A DNA stretch of 64,000 bases from Macrotis lagotis (lineage: Eukaryota; Chordata; Mammalia; Peramelemorphia; Peramelidae). The notes beneath the pieces are model-generated. The model was not told the origin of the DNA. It did no database searches and saw only the letters and a list, made by a program, of their open reading frames with translations. This document shows, one piece after another, positions 47,304 through 56,965 of the stretch (position 1 is its first letter; each line of letters opens with the position of its first letter). The stretch covers positions 220,499,753-220,563,752 of the forward strand of contig NC_133663.1 in NCBI RefSeq assembly GCF_037893015.1. Reading direction: 5' to 3'. A program made the translations under genes and the position numbers.

Positions 47304-47540
47304 CAGTTGAGAGCTGCTAAATTTCTTCAAATGCTAGGAATGATACAGGTGAGTCATAGCTAATAATGCTATTTGATTGTTTTACTTGTTAAGACTTGTG
47401 ATTTCTTAAAATAAATGTATGAAAATCAAATAGAAATGAGGGCCATTTTTATGTATCCTTATACCTGAAAGTTACCACCATATATTAATACTATCAGTCT
47501 GTATTCTATTTTTATTTATTTTGTTAAATAATTCCTAATT

Positions 47541-47690
47541 GGGGCAGCTAGGTGGCACAGTGGATAGAGCACTGGCCTTGCAGTCAGGAGTACCTGAGTT
47601 CAAATCCGACCTCAGACACTTAATAATTACCTAGCTGTGTGGCCTTGGGCAAGCCACTTAACCCCATTGCCTTGCAAAAAAAAAAACAAA
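47541..47690 (+). mobile_element. tRNA-headed marsupial SINE, near consensus
   Basis: GGGGCAGCTAGGTGGCACAG through GAGTTCAAATCCGACCTCAG (B-box region) to CCTTGCAAAAAAAAAAACAA. It is the copy closest to what I take as the family consensus. Confidence 0.95.
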
Positions 47691-48217
47691 CTAATAAAGA
47701 AATAAGTAATTGCTAATTACTTTTAAATCTGATAATGACTTCATTGAAGAATGTTGATAGTAATTTGGGAAAGGCTCCAAGAGTAGCAAAGTTTAACCTA
47801 AAATTTTAATATTGTGTTTTCCTTGCTGCCCTAAAAGGAGGTTTGAAATTTCAAAGATTCTCGATTCCAGTGCTGTTCCTGTAGAGTGATGGGAATTCAC
47901 TAGGAAGCTTGAGCAGTACTTTTCTTACATATCACCTGCAGTATTAAAAGAAAAATGATCACAGACAAACAAGAAAAATGATCTTCCCATGAGAGATTAA
48001 GTAAAATAGAGAAAATTAGGGTGTTTGATGGTTCTTGGTTCATCACTAAGTGATTATAAGGTTATGAAAGTTTCTGCTAACAGCTGTGTGGAGGAGTATG
48101 GGAGCACACTTTTCCCCTACCTCTTTTGATGATTAAGGCTTTTTTTCCCTGTCCCTTCCATGCCAGAAAGCTATCTATATCCTATGAGAAGTAAATTTTT
48201 TAAAAAACTCACTAAAA

Positions 48218-48287
48218 TCTTCAGCAAGAATAAAGTGCTTCCTATACTACTGAAAGAAAACATTCAGAAGGAAAACAAAGAAGAAAA
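48218..48287 (+). repeat. 70-bp identical direct repeat, copy 1
   Basis: From TCTTCAGCAAGAATAAAGTG to ACAAAGAAGAAAA, identical base for base with 50082-50151. The flanks differ (TCACCTTG follows here, AGCCTCAAAG follows the other). Confidence 0.95.
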
Positions 48288-48559
48288 TCACCTTGAAAAA
48301 AATCTGACAATATAATGTAATGCAACATTCCACATTAGTGGACCTACTCCCTCTTAGTGTGCAAATTTTATAATTTCACCCTGCTCTACAGTTATCTCAT
48401 CACTAGCCACTTTGCAGATATCATTCTAGCTAACCTTTCCCTCTCCTCACCCTCTTTTGTATATAATTGTATAAATGCTATCATCTCTACTAGGAAAGAA
48501 ATGTCAATCCCCTCTGATTCCATTAATCATCTTTATAACTTTTCAAATTATAATACTTT

Positions 48560-48690
48560 TCTGTGGATACCACTCAAATGGGTTAATTGCCTCTATTAAA
48601 ATATAAGCTCCTTGAGGGCAGATCCTATATTCACTTTTATATTTCAACTGCTAGTTCTTAGCACAGGGGCAGGAACATATTAAGGGCTTA
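48560..48690 (+). mobile_element. L2 LINE 3' terminus
   Basis: AAAATATAAGCTCCTTGAGG, GCAGATCCTATATTCACTTT and CTTAGCACAGGGGCAGGAAC are the sense L2 end. Confidence 0.7.
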
Positions 48691-49606
48691 AGGTGTAAGT
48701 TTTCCAGTAAAATTTTCAATGTAAAAGTTGGTGGTTTTATAATGCATATTTTAATTCAGGATGAATTTACTGATGAAGCAATAAGTAATAACTTGATCAA
48801 CCTGCTTGAGTTGATTGAAAAGCCTTTCATTAAAATCTTTATCAGTTGAAGAAATTTTTTAAAGGTCTGCTCTAATGTAAGACATAGCCAATGATTATTC
48901 CTCTCTCTGTGGATCAGTTTCCAGAAAAGTTGTGAGTGTATGAGTGTGTGTGTGTGTGTCTGCCTGTCTCTCTGTGTCTGTGCCTTGGGGAGGTGGGTAA
49001 ATTTAATAAACTTCTCTAATTTTTTGCTCAGTAACATGATAGCTATGAGAAGATCTGTTAAACAAGAATTATCGTTTTCATGAGAGTCCTGAAGAGGTAC
49101 TCTGTTATGAAAATCTGTTAAATATATAAGCAGCAAACTCTCTCATCTCATATAACCACTATAGCTGACATTGTGGCTTTTTACAAAGGGCGTAATTCTT
49201 GGGAATGGCAGAATGCATGATGGGCTGTCAACTTTTCACTTGGGACAGTTTCACGGTCTATCAGAAGATACGCTTCTAGTTACTTGGGATGTAGAGCTAG
49301 CCAAAAATAAATTATGGTGACATGTCCCTTAATTTCAATTTGATGGATGGCTCAAGGATTAGAATAAAATAGAATCATACAAGGCAAACTTTGTTTATAT
49401 AGGTAGAATAACAGACCTAAGTTGTTTCCTCCATGTAATATACCATTTACATGCACAGTCATAATAAACATTCCTTTGGCAGTTTATCCGAAATGTCAGG
49501 AGGGTTCATTAAACTCCATGTTGGTAAATTGATTGGTTTTATCCTTTGTACATATTTATGGAATATTTTGTAAAAAAAGAAAAAAAGTGATATTTAAGTA
49601 GCTAAT

Positions 49607-49621
49607 CCCCCCCCCCCCCCC
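49607..49621. repeat. Poly(C) run
   Basis: Fifteen C in a row in otherwise AT-rich DNA. A poly(G) run of 12 lies near 60508-60519. Confidence 0.9.
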
Positions 49622-50081
49622 AAATACTGGCCTTCTCAATCAGACAGTGCAGGCCACTTCAAGGAAATATACTTTGACTATACTTTTGTTTCATATTAGA
49701 CAAGGACAGCTATTTTTAGAGTGATGACAGCATTAGGACAGACATTTCTTTCTTTTCTGAGTGAACATACTGTCTGTGACATGAAAGGGAAACTGTGGGA
49801 TGGTGACTAACACCAGTGGGAAGAGAGGAAAAGCCTAAAACACCCAAAATAGGTGTTTATGTTTAAGGCATTTACTAAATTGTTGCTTTTGCCTTAACTC
49901 CCCTTCTCTTTTCCATCACACACCCTAGAAGTGCCTTAAGTTGACTTTATGGAACATTTGCCACTAGAAAGATTATTTTACATCCTGTAGAATTATCTTT
50001 TAGAGTCCCTGGGTTAATGGGACTTTGAGTCCTATTTTAATATTAAAATGCAATACTGCCTAAAACCTCAGTTGTAAATTT

Positions 50082-50151
50082 TCTTCAGCAAGAATAAAGT
50101 GCTTCCTATACTACTGAAAGAAAACATTCAGAAGGAAAACAAAGAAGAAAA
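50082..50151 (+). repeat. 70-bp identical direct repeat, copy 2
   Basis: Same 70 bp as 48218-48287, offset by 1,864 bp. No SINE, LINE or microsatellite signature is visible in the repeat itself. Confidence 0.95.
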
Positions 50152-50819
50152 AGCCTCAAAGGAAATAGAAGGGAAACTAAAATATGAGTCTTATGGTTTA
50201 AAGCTTTGAGAAGTTGTTGCTAAAGGAGAGATGTGTGGTTCTTCCATTAGGACTCTGAAGAGGAATCGATTTCTAATACTCTGAGGAAAATTATGAGAAG
50301 TTATATATTTGGTATAAAGCTTATAGGAAAAACTACATATGCACAGATGACAACAAGATTCAGAAAATCATTTACAGCTTTTTAAAGAGGTAATTTCTAG
50401 TAGTAGGGAGATAATCTTTTGAGGAGCACAGACGTGTTCATGATAATGGAACAGTTTTTACACAGGAATGTTTATGTAAAAATACATAATCAAAAATATA
50501 AAAATTTATTCTCTCAATATGTGGAAAGCAGAATCTTTTTGCTTATACTACATTCCCTGATGAGGGAAAGGCATTAAATTCATTGCTTAGCCCAGTTCCT
50601 AGAGAGCATAATCCCAGTCCCAAATCCCAAACACCCTTCAAATTTTAATCCCAGGGACCCTGGGTTTCAGGGTTTCAATACCTGACTAGTTTGCTTCATA
50701 CACTGGCTGCCATCCTGGCTACAAGATCATTATGGGTGGAACTCTGTCCAGTAGGGATCACTTCTGGCATTTAAAACTTTGGGAAAAGGAATCTATTTGT
50801 ATAAAAATAATCATGGCAG

Positions 50820-50971
50820 GTTTTTTTTTAGATTTTTCAAGGCAATGTGGTTAAGTGGCTTGCCCAAGGCCACATGGCTAAGTAATTATTAAGTGTCCAA
50901 GGCCGGATTTGAACTCAGGTACTCCTGACTCCAAGGCCAGTGCTCTATCCACTGTGCCACCTAGCCACCGC
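50820..50971 (-). mobile_element. tRNA-headed marsupial SINE with 8-bp TSD
   Basis: The TSD CATGGCAG lies at 50812-50819 and 50972-50979 within L1 ORF2. Full length, near consensus (GGCTTGCCCAAGGCCACATG; CACTGTGCCACCTAGCCACC). Confidence 0.93.
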
Positions 50972-51059
50972 CATGGCAGTTCTTTTTTAGAGGCAAAGAA
51001 TTGGAAACAGAGGGGATGCCCAACAATTAGGGAATCCCTAAACAATTCATATCATGATT

Positions 51060-51625
51060 CTTTAGACAAATTCTTGGACCAGTAAAAGATGGACCAGAGC
51101 AAAAACATTTGCCAAGAATGGTTTCATTAATCATGAATGAAGGTTGGAATTTGGAAGATGATAAGATACCATTTTAGTTCTGACTATAAACAATGCTAAC
51201 TAATAATCTGGCAGCATTATTCCCATGACCACTGGACAGCTTCAGAGAAACTAGTTTTGGATTTGGGGGAGTATGGAGTATACTGATGATACATGGAAAC
51301 ACAGGTTTGGACATATTACATTATCACCATTTTGTCACCAGAAAATCATACATTGTAACCTTGCCCAGATTGCTGTAGTGCCATGATGCCTCACTGATAT
51401 AAGAAGGACCCACATAATAAGGCCTTCCACAGGATCCATATCATCACCAGAAGTCCGGTGTCTTATTAAATCAGGCCATGGGTGACAGCAGTTCTGGAAA
51501 AAGCAATGAAAAGTATAGCTCTGTACAATGTTCTCCTCACTATAATCAACATAATGTGCATGTCATGCATTCTTTCATTTGATGTCATGGTCTTCTTTGA
51601 TTATGAAGGACATCAATCATCAACC
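51060..51625 (+). mobile_element. 566-bp retroposon, unclassified, second-SINE-family tail
   Basis: Flanked by a 9-bp direct repeat ATCATGATT (51051-51059 and 51626-51634) in L1 ORF2. Its 3' end (GATGTCATGGTCTTCTTTGA, TTATGAAGGACATCAATCAT) matches the end of the second SINE family at 38945-39262. The rest is longer than that SINE and only partly recognisable (CATGACCACTGGACAG). It could be a chimeric SINE, a SINE-ended retrocopy of a transcript, or two nested insertions. The 75-codon frame at 51482-51709 crosses its edge into the L1 and is not a gene. Confidence 0.5.
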
Positions 51626-51946
51626 ATCATGATTGCATTGGAATGCTATTGTTCTATAAAAAATGATGAACCAGTAGATTTCAGAAAAAAACTAGAAAGA
51701 CTTACATGAACTGATGCTGAGTGAAGAACATTGTACACAGTAATAATAATTAACTGTAAAGCCTTCAGTCTTCTCAGCATGAAATGTTCGAAGACAATTC
51801 CAAAGGATTCATGATGAAAAAATATTCTCCAACTCCAGAGAAGGAGCAGATGAAGTCTGAAAGGAGATAGAAAAATACTGTTTTTCATTTAATTTTTGTG
51901 TCTTTTTTGTCTTTATAATATAACTAATATAAACTATTTTATGTGA

Positions 51947-51953
<7 letters not shown>

Positions 51954-51986
<33 letters not shown>
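51954..51986. repeat. (TG)n microsatellite in L1 3' UTR
   Basis: About 16 TG units. Confidence 0.95.
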
Positions 51987-51989
<3 letters not shown>

Positions 51990-52078
51990 ACCTTTATCAA
52001 ATTGCAGACCTCATGGAGGAAGGAGGAGATGGGAGGGGGAAGAGAATTTGGAACTTAAACATTTTTAAAGAATGTTAA

Positions 52079-52345
52079 GGGGCTGCGGGAGAGGGTGGGG
52101 GGCTGCGGGAGAGGGTGGTCCGGCCGCCGGCCTGAGCGGGCTGGTGGCGGCGCCCACGATGTCGGTGTTTCACGACGAGGTGCAGATCGAAGACTTCGAG
52201 TACGAGGAGGAGACGGAGACGTATTGCTACCCCTGCCCCTGTGGGGACAACTTCGTCATCACTAGGGAAGAGCTGCGGAGCGGGGAGGAGGTGGCGGCCT
52301 GCCCCAGCTGCTCGCTGCTGCTCCGGGTGATCTACGACCGCGATC
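52079..52345. promoter_or_regulatory. CpG-rich 5' end of the DPH3 retrocopy
   Basis: I count 26 CpG dinucleotides in 267 bp, in a window where CpG is otherwise rare. It comprises a tandem duplicate of 20 bp (GGGGCTGCGGGAGAGGGTGG at 52079 and 52099), the 5' UTR and most of the coding region. It is island-like and could in principle act as a promoter, but whether the copied segment contains promoter elements is not visible from sequence alone. Confidence 0.45.
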
Positions 52346-52398
52346 AATTTATGTGTGGGGAAACAGCAAAGAACTTCGACCAGCAAAGAACTAGTTAA
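52159..52398 (+). CDS. DPH3: DPH3-like open frame in the retrocopy (79 aa)
   Basis: DPH3 is a small CSL-type zinc protein that donates electrons to the Dph1-Dph2 radical enzyme in diphthamide synthesis on eEF2, and also works with Elongator in tRNA wobble modification. The frame reads [17 protein letters not shown]..., with the CSL core YPCPCGDNF and [17 protein letters not shown]. The zinc ligands Cys26, Cys28, Cys48 and Cys51 are intact. After CGET (residue 69) the tail differs from the known VPAPSANKELVKC type: a net loss of 2 bases relative to the human spacing shifts the frame, giving [10 protein letters not shown] and a stop at 52396-52398. The old tail SKELVKC is still readable one frame over at 52382-52402. 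The family is usually about 82 aa, so the length is almost kept. An alternative start at 52072 would lie in the TSD and is rejected. Transcription is not shown; it may be a retrogene or a young pseudogene. Confidence 0.6.
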   Translation: MSVFHDEVQIEDFEYEEETETYCYPCPCGDNFVITREELRSGEEVAACPSCSLLLRVIYDRDQFMCGETAKNFDQQRTS

Positions 52399-52899
52399 AT
52401 GCAGAAGAAAGCCTTGAAAACCTAATTTATCCCAGATAACCAAAGGACGTGCCCAGGTGAATATTATATGTGAACCTGAAAACTTCTGAATTACAAGAGG
52501 GTGTTTGTTTTTTCCTTCTTGCTTGCTTGCAGTGTGTGGCCAAGCACAGCTTCTTTACGTCAATTGCCAGTTGAAAATAAGGAACCAAATTGACAGGGGA
52601 GAAACCGACATTTTTTAAATCGTTGAACTTGTCTTAATTTCAGTCAAAATTTTTCATTTTCCAGAATTCAAAGGAAGAATTTCAGACTAGCGTATGACCT
52701 TATAGTCTAATCATTTCTTTGATATTTGTTCTTTCAAAAGGATCATCTTCCTGCAGAATCAGTAGTAGTGACTGATGCTCATTTAATTGTCTTCAACAGT
52801 AGAAACCTTGTCGGTAGCTGAATCTCATAGCACTCCTAGCTAGGTGTGGGTATTGTCTTCTTTTCTTTTGTCATATCCTCATTTCATTAAGTAGAAGCA

Positions 52900-53196
52900 A
52901 TGGATATGAAGAGGAAAATCAGTGACCTCTATCCTCAGAAAATTAAAGTCTTCTGTGTCTTAGATACTAGAAACAAAACCCAGTGTGAAATTGCTAGAGA
53001 CCTGGGAGTTCTCATGTTCTGCTTCCTCAAAACTAAGAGGAGCATAAAAAGGCAGGCATTAGGGCTGGATGATAAGAACAAAGTTGTAACCAAAGGGAAA
53101 AAAATGAAAGGCGCTAATCCTGTTGAGTCAAGTAGTGAACCAGTGGATTATTCCAAACCAGAGCCAGTGGTGTCCCTCTGTCTGATCATTTTCTAA
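52900..53196 (+). other. Open frame with CENPB/Tigger-like helix-turn-helix text, in the retrocopy 3' UTR
   Basis: The 98-codon frame starts MDMKRKISDLYPQKIKVFCV and continues TQCEIARDLGV and FLKTKRSIKRQA. This order (KRK, helix with EIAR.LGV, then a basic FLK.K..I) resembles the N-terminal HTH of pogo/Tigger transposases and their host relatives (CENPB, JRK, TIGD). The second helix looks shortened. After about residue 65 no match is apparent and no catalytic domain follows. It most likely is a Tigger-type DNA transposon remnant in the parent 3' UTR, copied by retroposition. A chance resemblance is possible. Confidence 0.35.
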
Positions 53197-55794
53197 AAGT
53201 CAAAGCCAGTATCATTTCCCCAAAGAAGGTGGCTTTGTGTATTTTGGTACCATGACAACATTGTGTCCACTGCATGTAAAAAAGGTGAAGCATCTCCATT
53301 AACCTTACCCATTGCTGAAGACCATCTTTCAAATGTAAATCAGGCCCATCATCTCACTAGTGAGGGCACAATCCGGGCAGGCACCTTTTAGGTGATAGAC
53401 TACCAAGCCAGATCCTAGTAGTCCTAAAAGAGGAAACTCACTATGGAGAGAGGAAAAAAAAGACATATGGACAGTCTTTGCAGGAGTGATGATAGTAGTG
53501 AAAAATTAGAGCAATTTGTGGGGAAATTGGAGAATCCGCAGCTCATGAAAGGCGTGAATCATCTTCCCTGTGAATACTAAGTTAGCAAACATGCATTGAT
53601 GACTAAAAAGTTATTTTGGTATTGACTTCTGCAATTATAAAAAAGGGGCTTGCCAAAGTAGATATTTTCATTCTGTTAGATGTGCTGTGGCTGCCCATAT
53701 TTGAATTAAAACATGTGTACGTTCCTTTTCTGTCCTACGAGGTTTGCGTGAAGTCAGTAGGGACGGTGAACTAAAAGTTGAGTATCTGAAGCCTTTGATT
53801 ACACAGAATGTAACTGTTTTAGAAATGGCATATGATGGCAGTGAGGAGACCCCTTGCTGCACAGGACACAGTCTCATACAAAAGCCAAGCCTGCCTTGAA
53901 CACCGGTGATGGTCTGGACAAAACAAAAGGAGCGTCCACACTGACTTGGACTAGAATGAACTACAAAGATAAATGGATTGTACAGATGTTATTGATGTTT
54001 ATGTAAATGTTGGCTACCTCTGCTGTTACTCTATCAGCATCAGGCATCTCTAATGTGAAATTTGTAGCAAAGATAAATGAAGAAGAGAAAGAAGCTACTT
54101 GAGCCCTTGAATCCTGCAAGAAGAGAAACTGGGAACGAAATTTGTGATAAATTATGTTGTCATGAAGGGACCCTGTCCAGAACATTGGGCAGGACCATTG
54201 AGTTTGTCTGAGGGTCTGAACCATGGGGGGAAAAGGAAAAAGTCACAAGTTCAGGGTTGTGTTTCTGATCTGTAACCAGTTTTCAGTTGTCAAATAATGA
54301 GAAATGCTTCCCTACTCATTTTTATTTTGGACTCCCTTACAGTAGCTTTGCTGTTTATTGCATTTGCAGCTCTGCTCCCTGGTGCTGGCCTGCCAAGATC
54401 CCTCTCTGCAAGCAGTGGCATGAGGGCTCTTAGTGTGACCTAGAGTAATTCTTAAGTGAGGAGTGCTCAGAGGAGGTGGATAGAAGCTGGCTGGGGCCTG
54501 AGGAGGCAAGGGACAGGGTGAGGCAGCTGCAGTCAGGCAGTTTGGGGTCCAGACTGGCATGGTGATGTGGCAGCTCCAAAGATGGTTTTTCAACTTTCCC
54601 TTTTTTTGTGCAGGAAAAAATGACCCATCTCCAGCATAAGTTAAGGAAGCTTCCTCCTCCTTCCCATGATTCATGGGATAGTTGGGGGAGATGTTGTCTT
54701 TTGCTTCTGCTTCTTTCCTATGAAATCTTTGAGTACTTTAATTGGTCAAGAGGGATGAGGATCATGGGAATTCAATGGTTTCCCCTTAATAAAGGGGATA
54801 TGGTAGATGTTAATCATGATTCTAGATGCTTTGGGACCAATTGGGCTGCAAAGTTATAATTGGAGAGACTTTGTGACTGGTTTTAGAGATAAAAAACAAA
54901 AATGAGAGAGAAGCAATGATAAAGGTCCATACAGAAGAGTCGAAAGTACAGGCTTGTGTCTTTCCTGGAGGACCTGCCTCTGGTCAGTTGCTAGTACTAC
55001 TTTGGACAGTGAGGAGCAAAGACCCTCCAATGGGGATGTACTTTTTGCTTTTTCCCTTAGGTTTACACAAGGGAAATTTGTGCAACTATATGTTCTGTAG
55101 GGGAGGGTAAAAGTGATTCCCAAAACACAAAGATCCTATTGGGGGTGGGAGGGTGGCTATAGCTATATGTAAATGTGTGTATGCATATATATTCTGTGGC
55201 AGGTAAAATCAATTCATCTACATTCTCCAGAGGAAGTGTGGCCCAATTCTTAAACATCTTTATAGATATCATAATAAATGTCATAAAAACCAAAAACTAA
55301 ATACTGTGAAATAAATCCCAGCAGGCATGGTTTAATGGGCCCAACAACATAGTCTGAAGAGTCTGGTGGACATAGCAGAGGTTGCATGGCATCCAGTGTT
55401 TGAAGTTTGGAGAGGCTCAATGTTGTCATTTCTAAGTGACTTTTTGGGTTCCACCATGGTTTGAGAGTGTCACAACATCACAGTAAAAGTTCAGTGACTA
55501 AAAATGTTGGAATTTATTTCACAGGGATTATAGTAATAATAATAACTCGCATTGTATAATAATTGTTTGCAAAGGATTTTCCTCACCACTTTCTTAATAG
55601 TGTCACTGATGTGTTTTATTATTCTGTACCTGTGTCAGGATGAGTATCTTTGTAAAGATAAATGTAAGTAGACTTAGAAATTTTAAATCTCCAAAACAAG
55701 TTCAGAGTATGGGCCCTCTCTGCCCATTTATATGCTCTATCCAAGGAAATGGGGAACTTGAGGTCTTGGGATTGTGATTTCTAAACGGATTTGT

Positions 55795-55925
55795 GGAGGC
55801 AGTGTGGTACAGTACACCATCCAACTAAGACGTGGATTTTAGTTGTAGCTTTGTTACTGATTAGCAGTGTGACAGATGGGTTAAACTTCCTTCCAGTTTG
55901 TAACATGATTCTGTGACTACAAATT
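55795..55925 (+). mobile_element. MIR-type SINE within the retrocopy
   Basis: GTGGTACAGTACACCATCCA, TTAGCAGTGTGACAGATGGG and TTCCAGTTTGTAACATGATT follow MIR/THER1 from head to tail; diverged. It was probably part of the parental transcript. Confidence 0.55.
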
Positions 55926-56869
55926 TAGAATGAATGATAATTAATTTGCTGACCTGAAACAAATTTAACTCAAATATTCATATTCTCTTTCATGGCAAAT
56001 TCAGCTTATTTTTTGAAAGTAGTTTGGTTGAGAAATTAAATTTTTAAAAAAATCCTTAACTTTTTTAATATATTTAATTGAAAATGCTAGATGAACATGA
56101 TGACACTTGTCCCAGTGCCCATGTAGGTATACCCTAGACACATGAGCATCAGTGTCAGACTGAGGAGCATATTCTGTAAGGAGACTTACTCATTAGTCTA
56201 ATTTCTTTGGCCACCTTATAAACTCCTGGGTTTTTGTTATCCTCCTGTCCTCCATTCCCCTGCTCAGAAGAGTAGTCTGTCTTCTCTAGTCTTCAGCAAA
56301 CATTGCTTTTTGCCACTGAGCTTAGTGTGCTGTATTGTTTGTTAAAAATTAGATTGGATTGGTAGTCTCAGTAATAGCTGACATTTATGTAGACCTTAAA
56401 GGTATACCAAAAAACTCTTGACATTGATTGTGTGGCTCTGGGCATTGCCCAAGTCAACTCTAGTTTATAAAGCAGTGGCAAATCTTTACTGGGAGAGAGT
56501 TTGGACTTGAGTTTTGTTTTGCTACTTGAATTTCAATCGTGACTATTAAATGGGATCTAATTAATTTTTAGAATGTTCTTTTGAATGGAATCAAAGTGCT
56601 TAATGTGCCTCTTATGTATCATTTTTCTTTTTAGAGTTGAACCTTTTCATCAATACTCAAGAAAATCAGAGTGAATTTAAAATGTTATGTAGTGTGAGAC
56701 CTACTGATGACTTATCTTCATTGGATAGCCTCCATTAGGTCATTGCTATATCAGGCCCCCCAATATGTATGGTGACATGATACCAATGCTTTTCTCACTA
56801 TGACTTAACCTGTAAAGCAGTTGTTGTGGCTGTCTTAACTCCCAGCATTATACCAGGACAGTGTTGTTC

Positions 56870-56875
56870 GATAAA
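56870..56875 (+). promoter_or_regulatory. Apparent poly(A) signal GATAAA of the DPH3 retrocopy
   Basis: GATAAA, a known variant hexamer, lies about 20 bases before the A-tail that begins at 56895. Its distance to the tail supports 56894 as the copied cleavage site. Confidence 0.6.
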
Positions 56876-56965
56876 AGTGAGTGTGTCTAAATGCAAAAAA
56901 AAAAGAATGTTAAAAATTGTTTTTATATATAACTGAGGAAAAAATAAAATATTGTTCAAAAAACA

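Larger units (their letters stand above)
47691..50781. other. Mostly unique DNA
   Basis: About 3 kb with only an L2 end, short simple repeats and a 70-bp direct repeat pair. A 126-codon minus-strand frame at 48756-49136 covers an ACACAC-rich run and shows no domain. I see no gene. Confidence 0.4.
52079..56901 (+). pseudogene. DPH3: DPH3 retrocopy, full-length with 5' UTR, long 3' UTR and poly(A)
   Basis: A 4.8-kb intronless copy of a DPH3 (diphthamide biosynthesis 3, KTI11 homologue) transcript. A perfect 12-bp TSD AAAGAATGTTAA flanks it at 52067-52078 and 56902-56913. It starts with GC-rich 5' UTR, contains the coding region at 52159, then about 4.5 kb of 3' UTR-like sequence, an apparent GATAAA poly(A) signal and an A tail that merges with the TSD. 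It landed in the 3' UTR of an L1 in the same orientation. No tRNA-headed SINE has hit it, unlike most stretches of this size here, which argues for a younger age; a MIR-type piece at 55795-55925 probably came with the parental 3' UTR. Length of the parent 3' UTR in marsupials is not known to me. An alternative is a read-through transcript copied together with DPH3. Confidence 0.85.
50782..56965 (+). mobile_element. L1 LINE 3' end carrying three later insertions
   Basis: ORF2 C-terminal text starts near 50783 (GGGAAAAGGAATCTATTTGT), resumes after a SINE at 50980 (GGCAAAGAATTGGAAACAGA) and, after a 566-bp retroposon, at 51626 (GCTATTGTTCTATAAAAAAT; CATGAACTGATGCTGAGTGA near 51705). The 3' UTR includes a (TG)n run, GAGGAAGGAGGAGATGGGAG and GGAACTTAAACATTTTTAAA. 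A DPH3 retrocopy follows at 52079. The last L1 bases (GTTAAAAATTGTTTTTATAT, AACTGAGGAAAAAATAAAAT) come after it at 56909-56960. The three insertions are separated by TSDs, so the L1 is the oldest layer. Confidence 0.85.

Noticed and set aside
48756-49136. 126-codon minus-strand frame
   Set aside because: It runs through a (CA)-type repeat (QTHTHTLIHSQ) and shows no domain.
52075-52443. 122-codon minus-strand frame opposite the DPH3 copy
   Set aside because: It is the antisense shadow of GC-rich coding sequence; few stops are expected there.
54312-54674. 120-codon minus-strand frame in the DPH3 retrocopy 3' UTR
   Set aside because: Proline-rich, no domain, antisense to the copied transcript; chance is enough.
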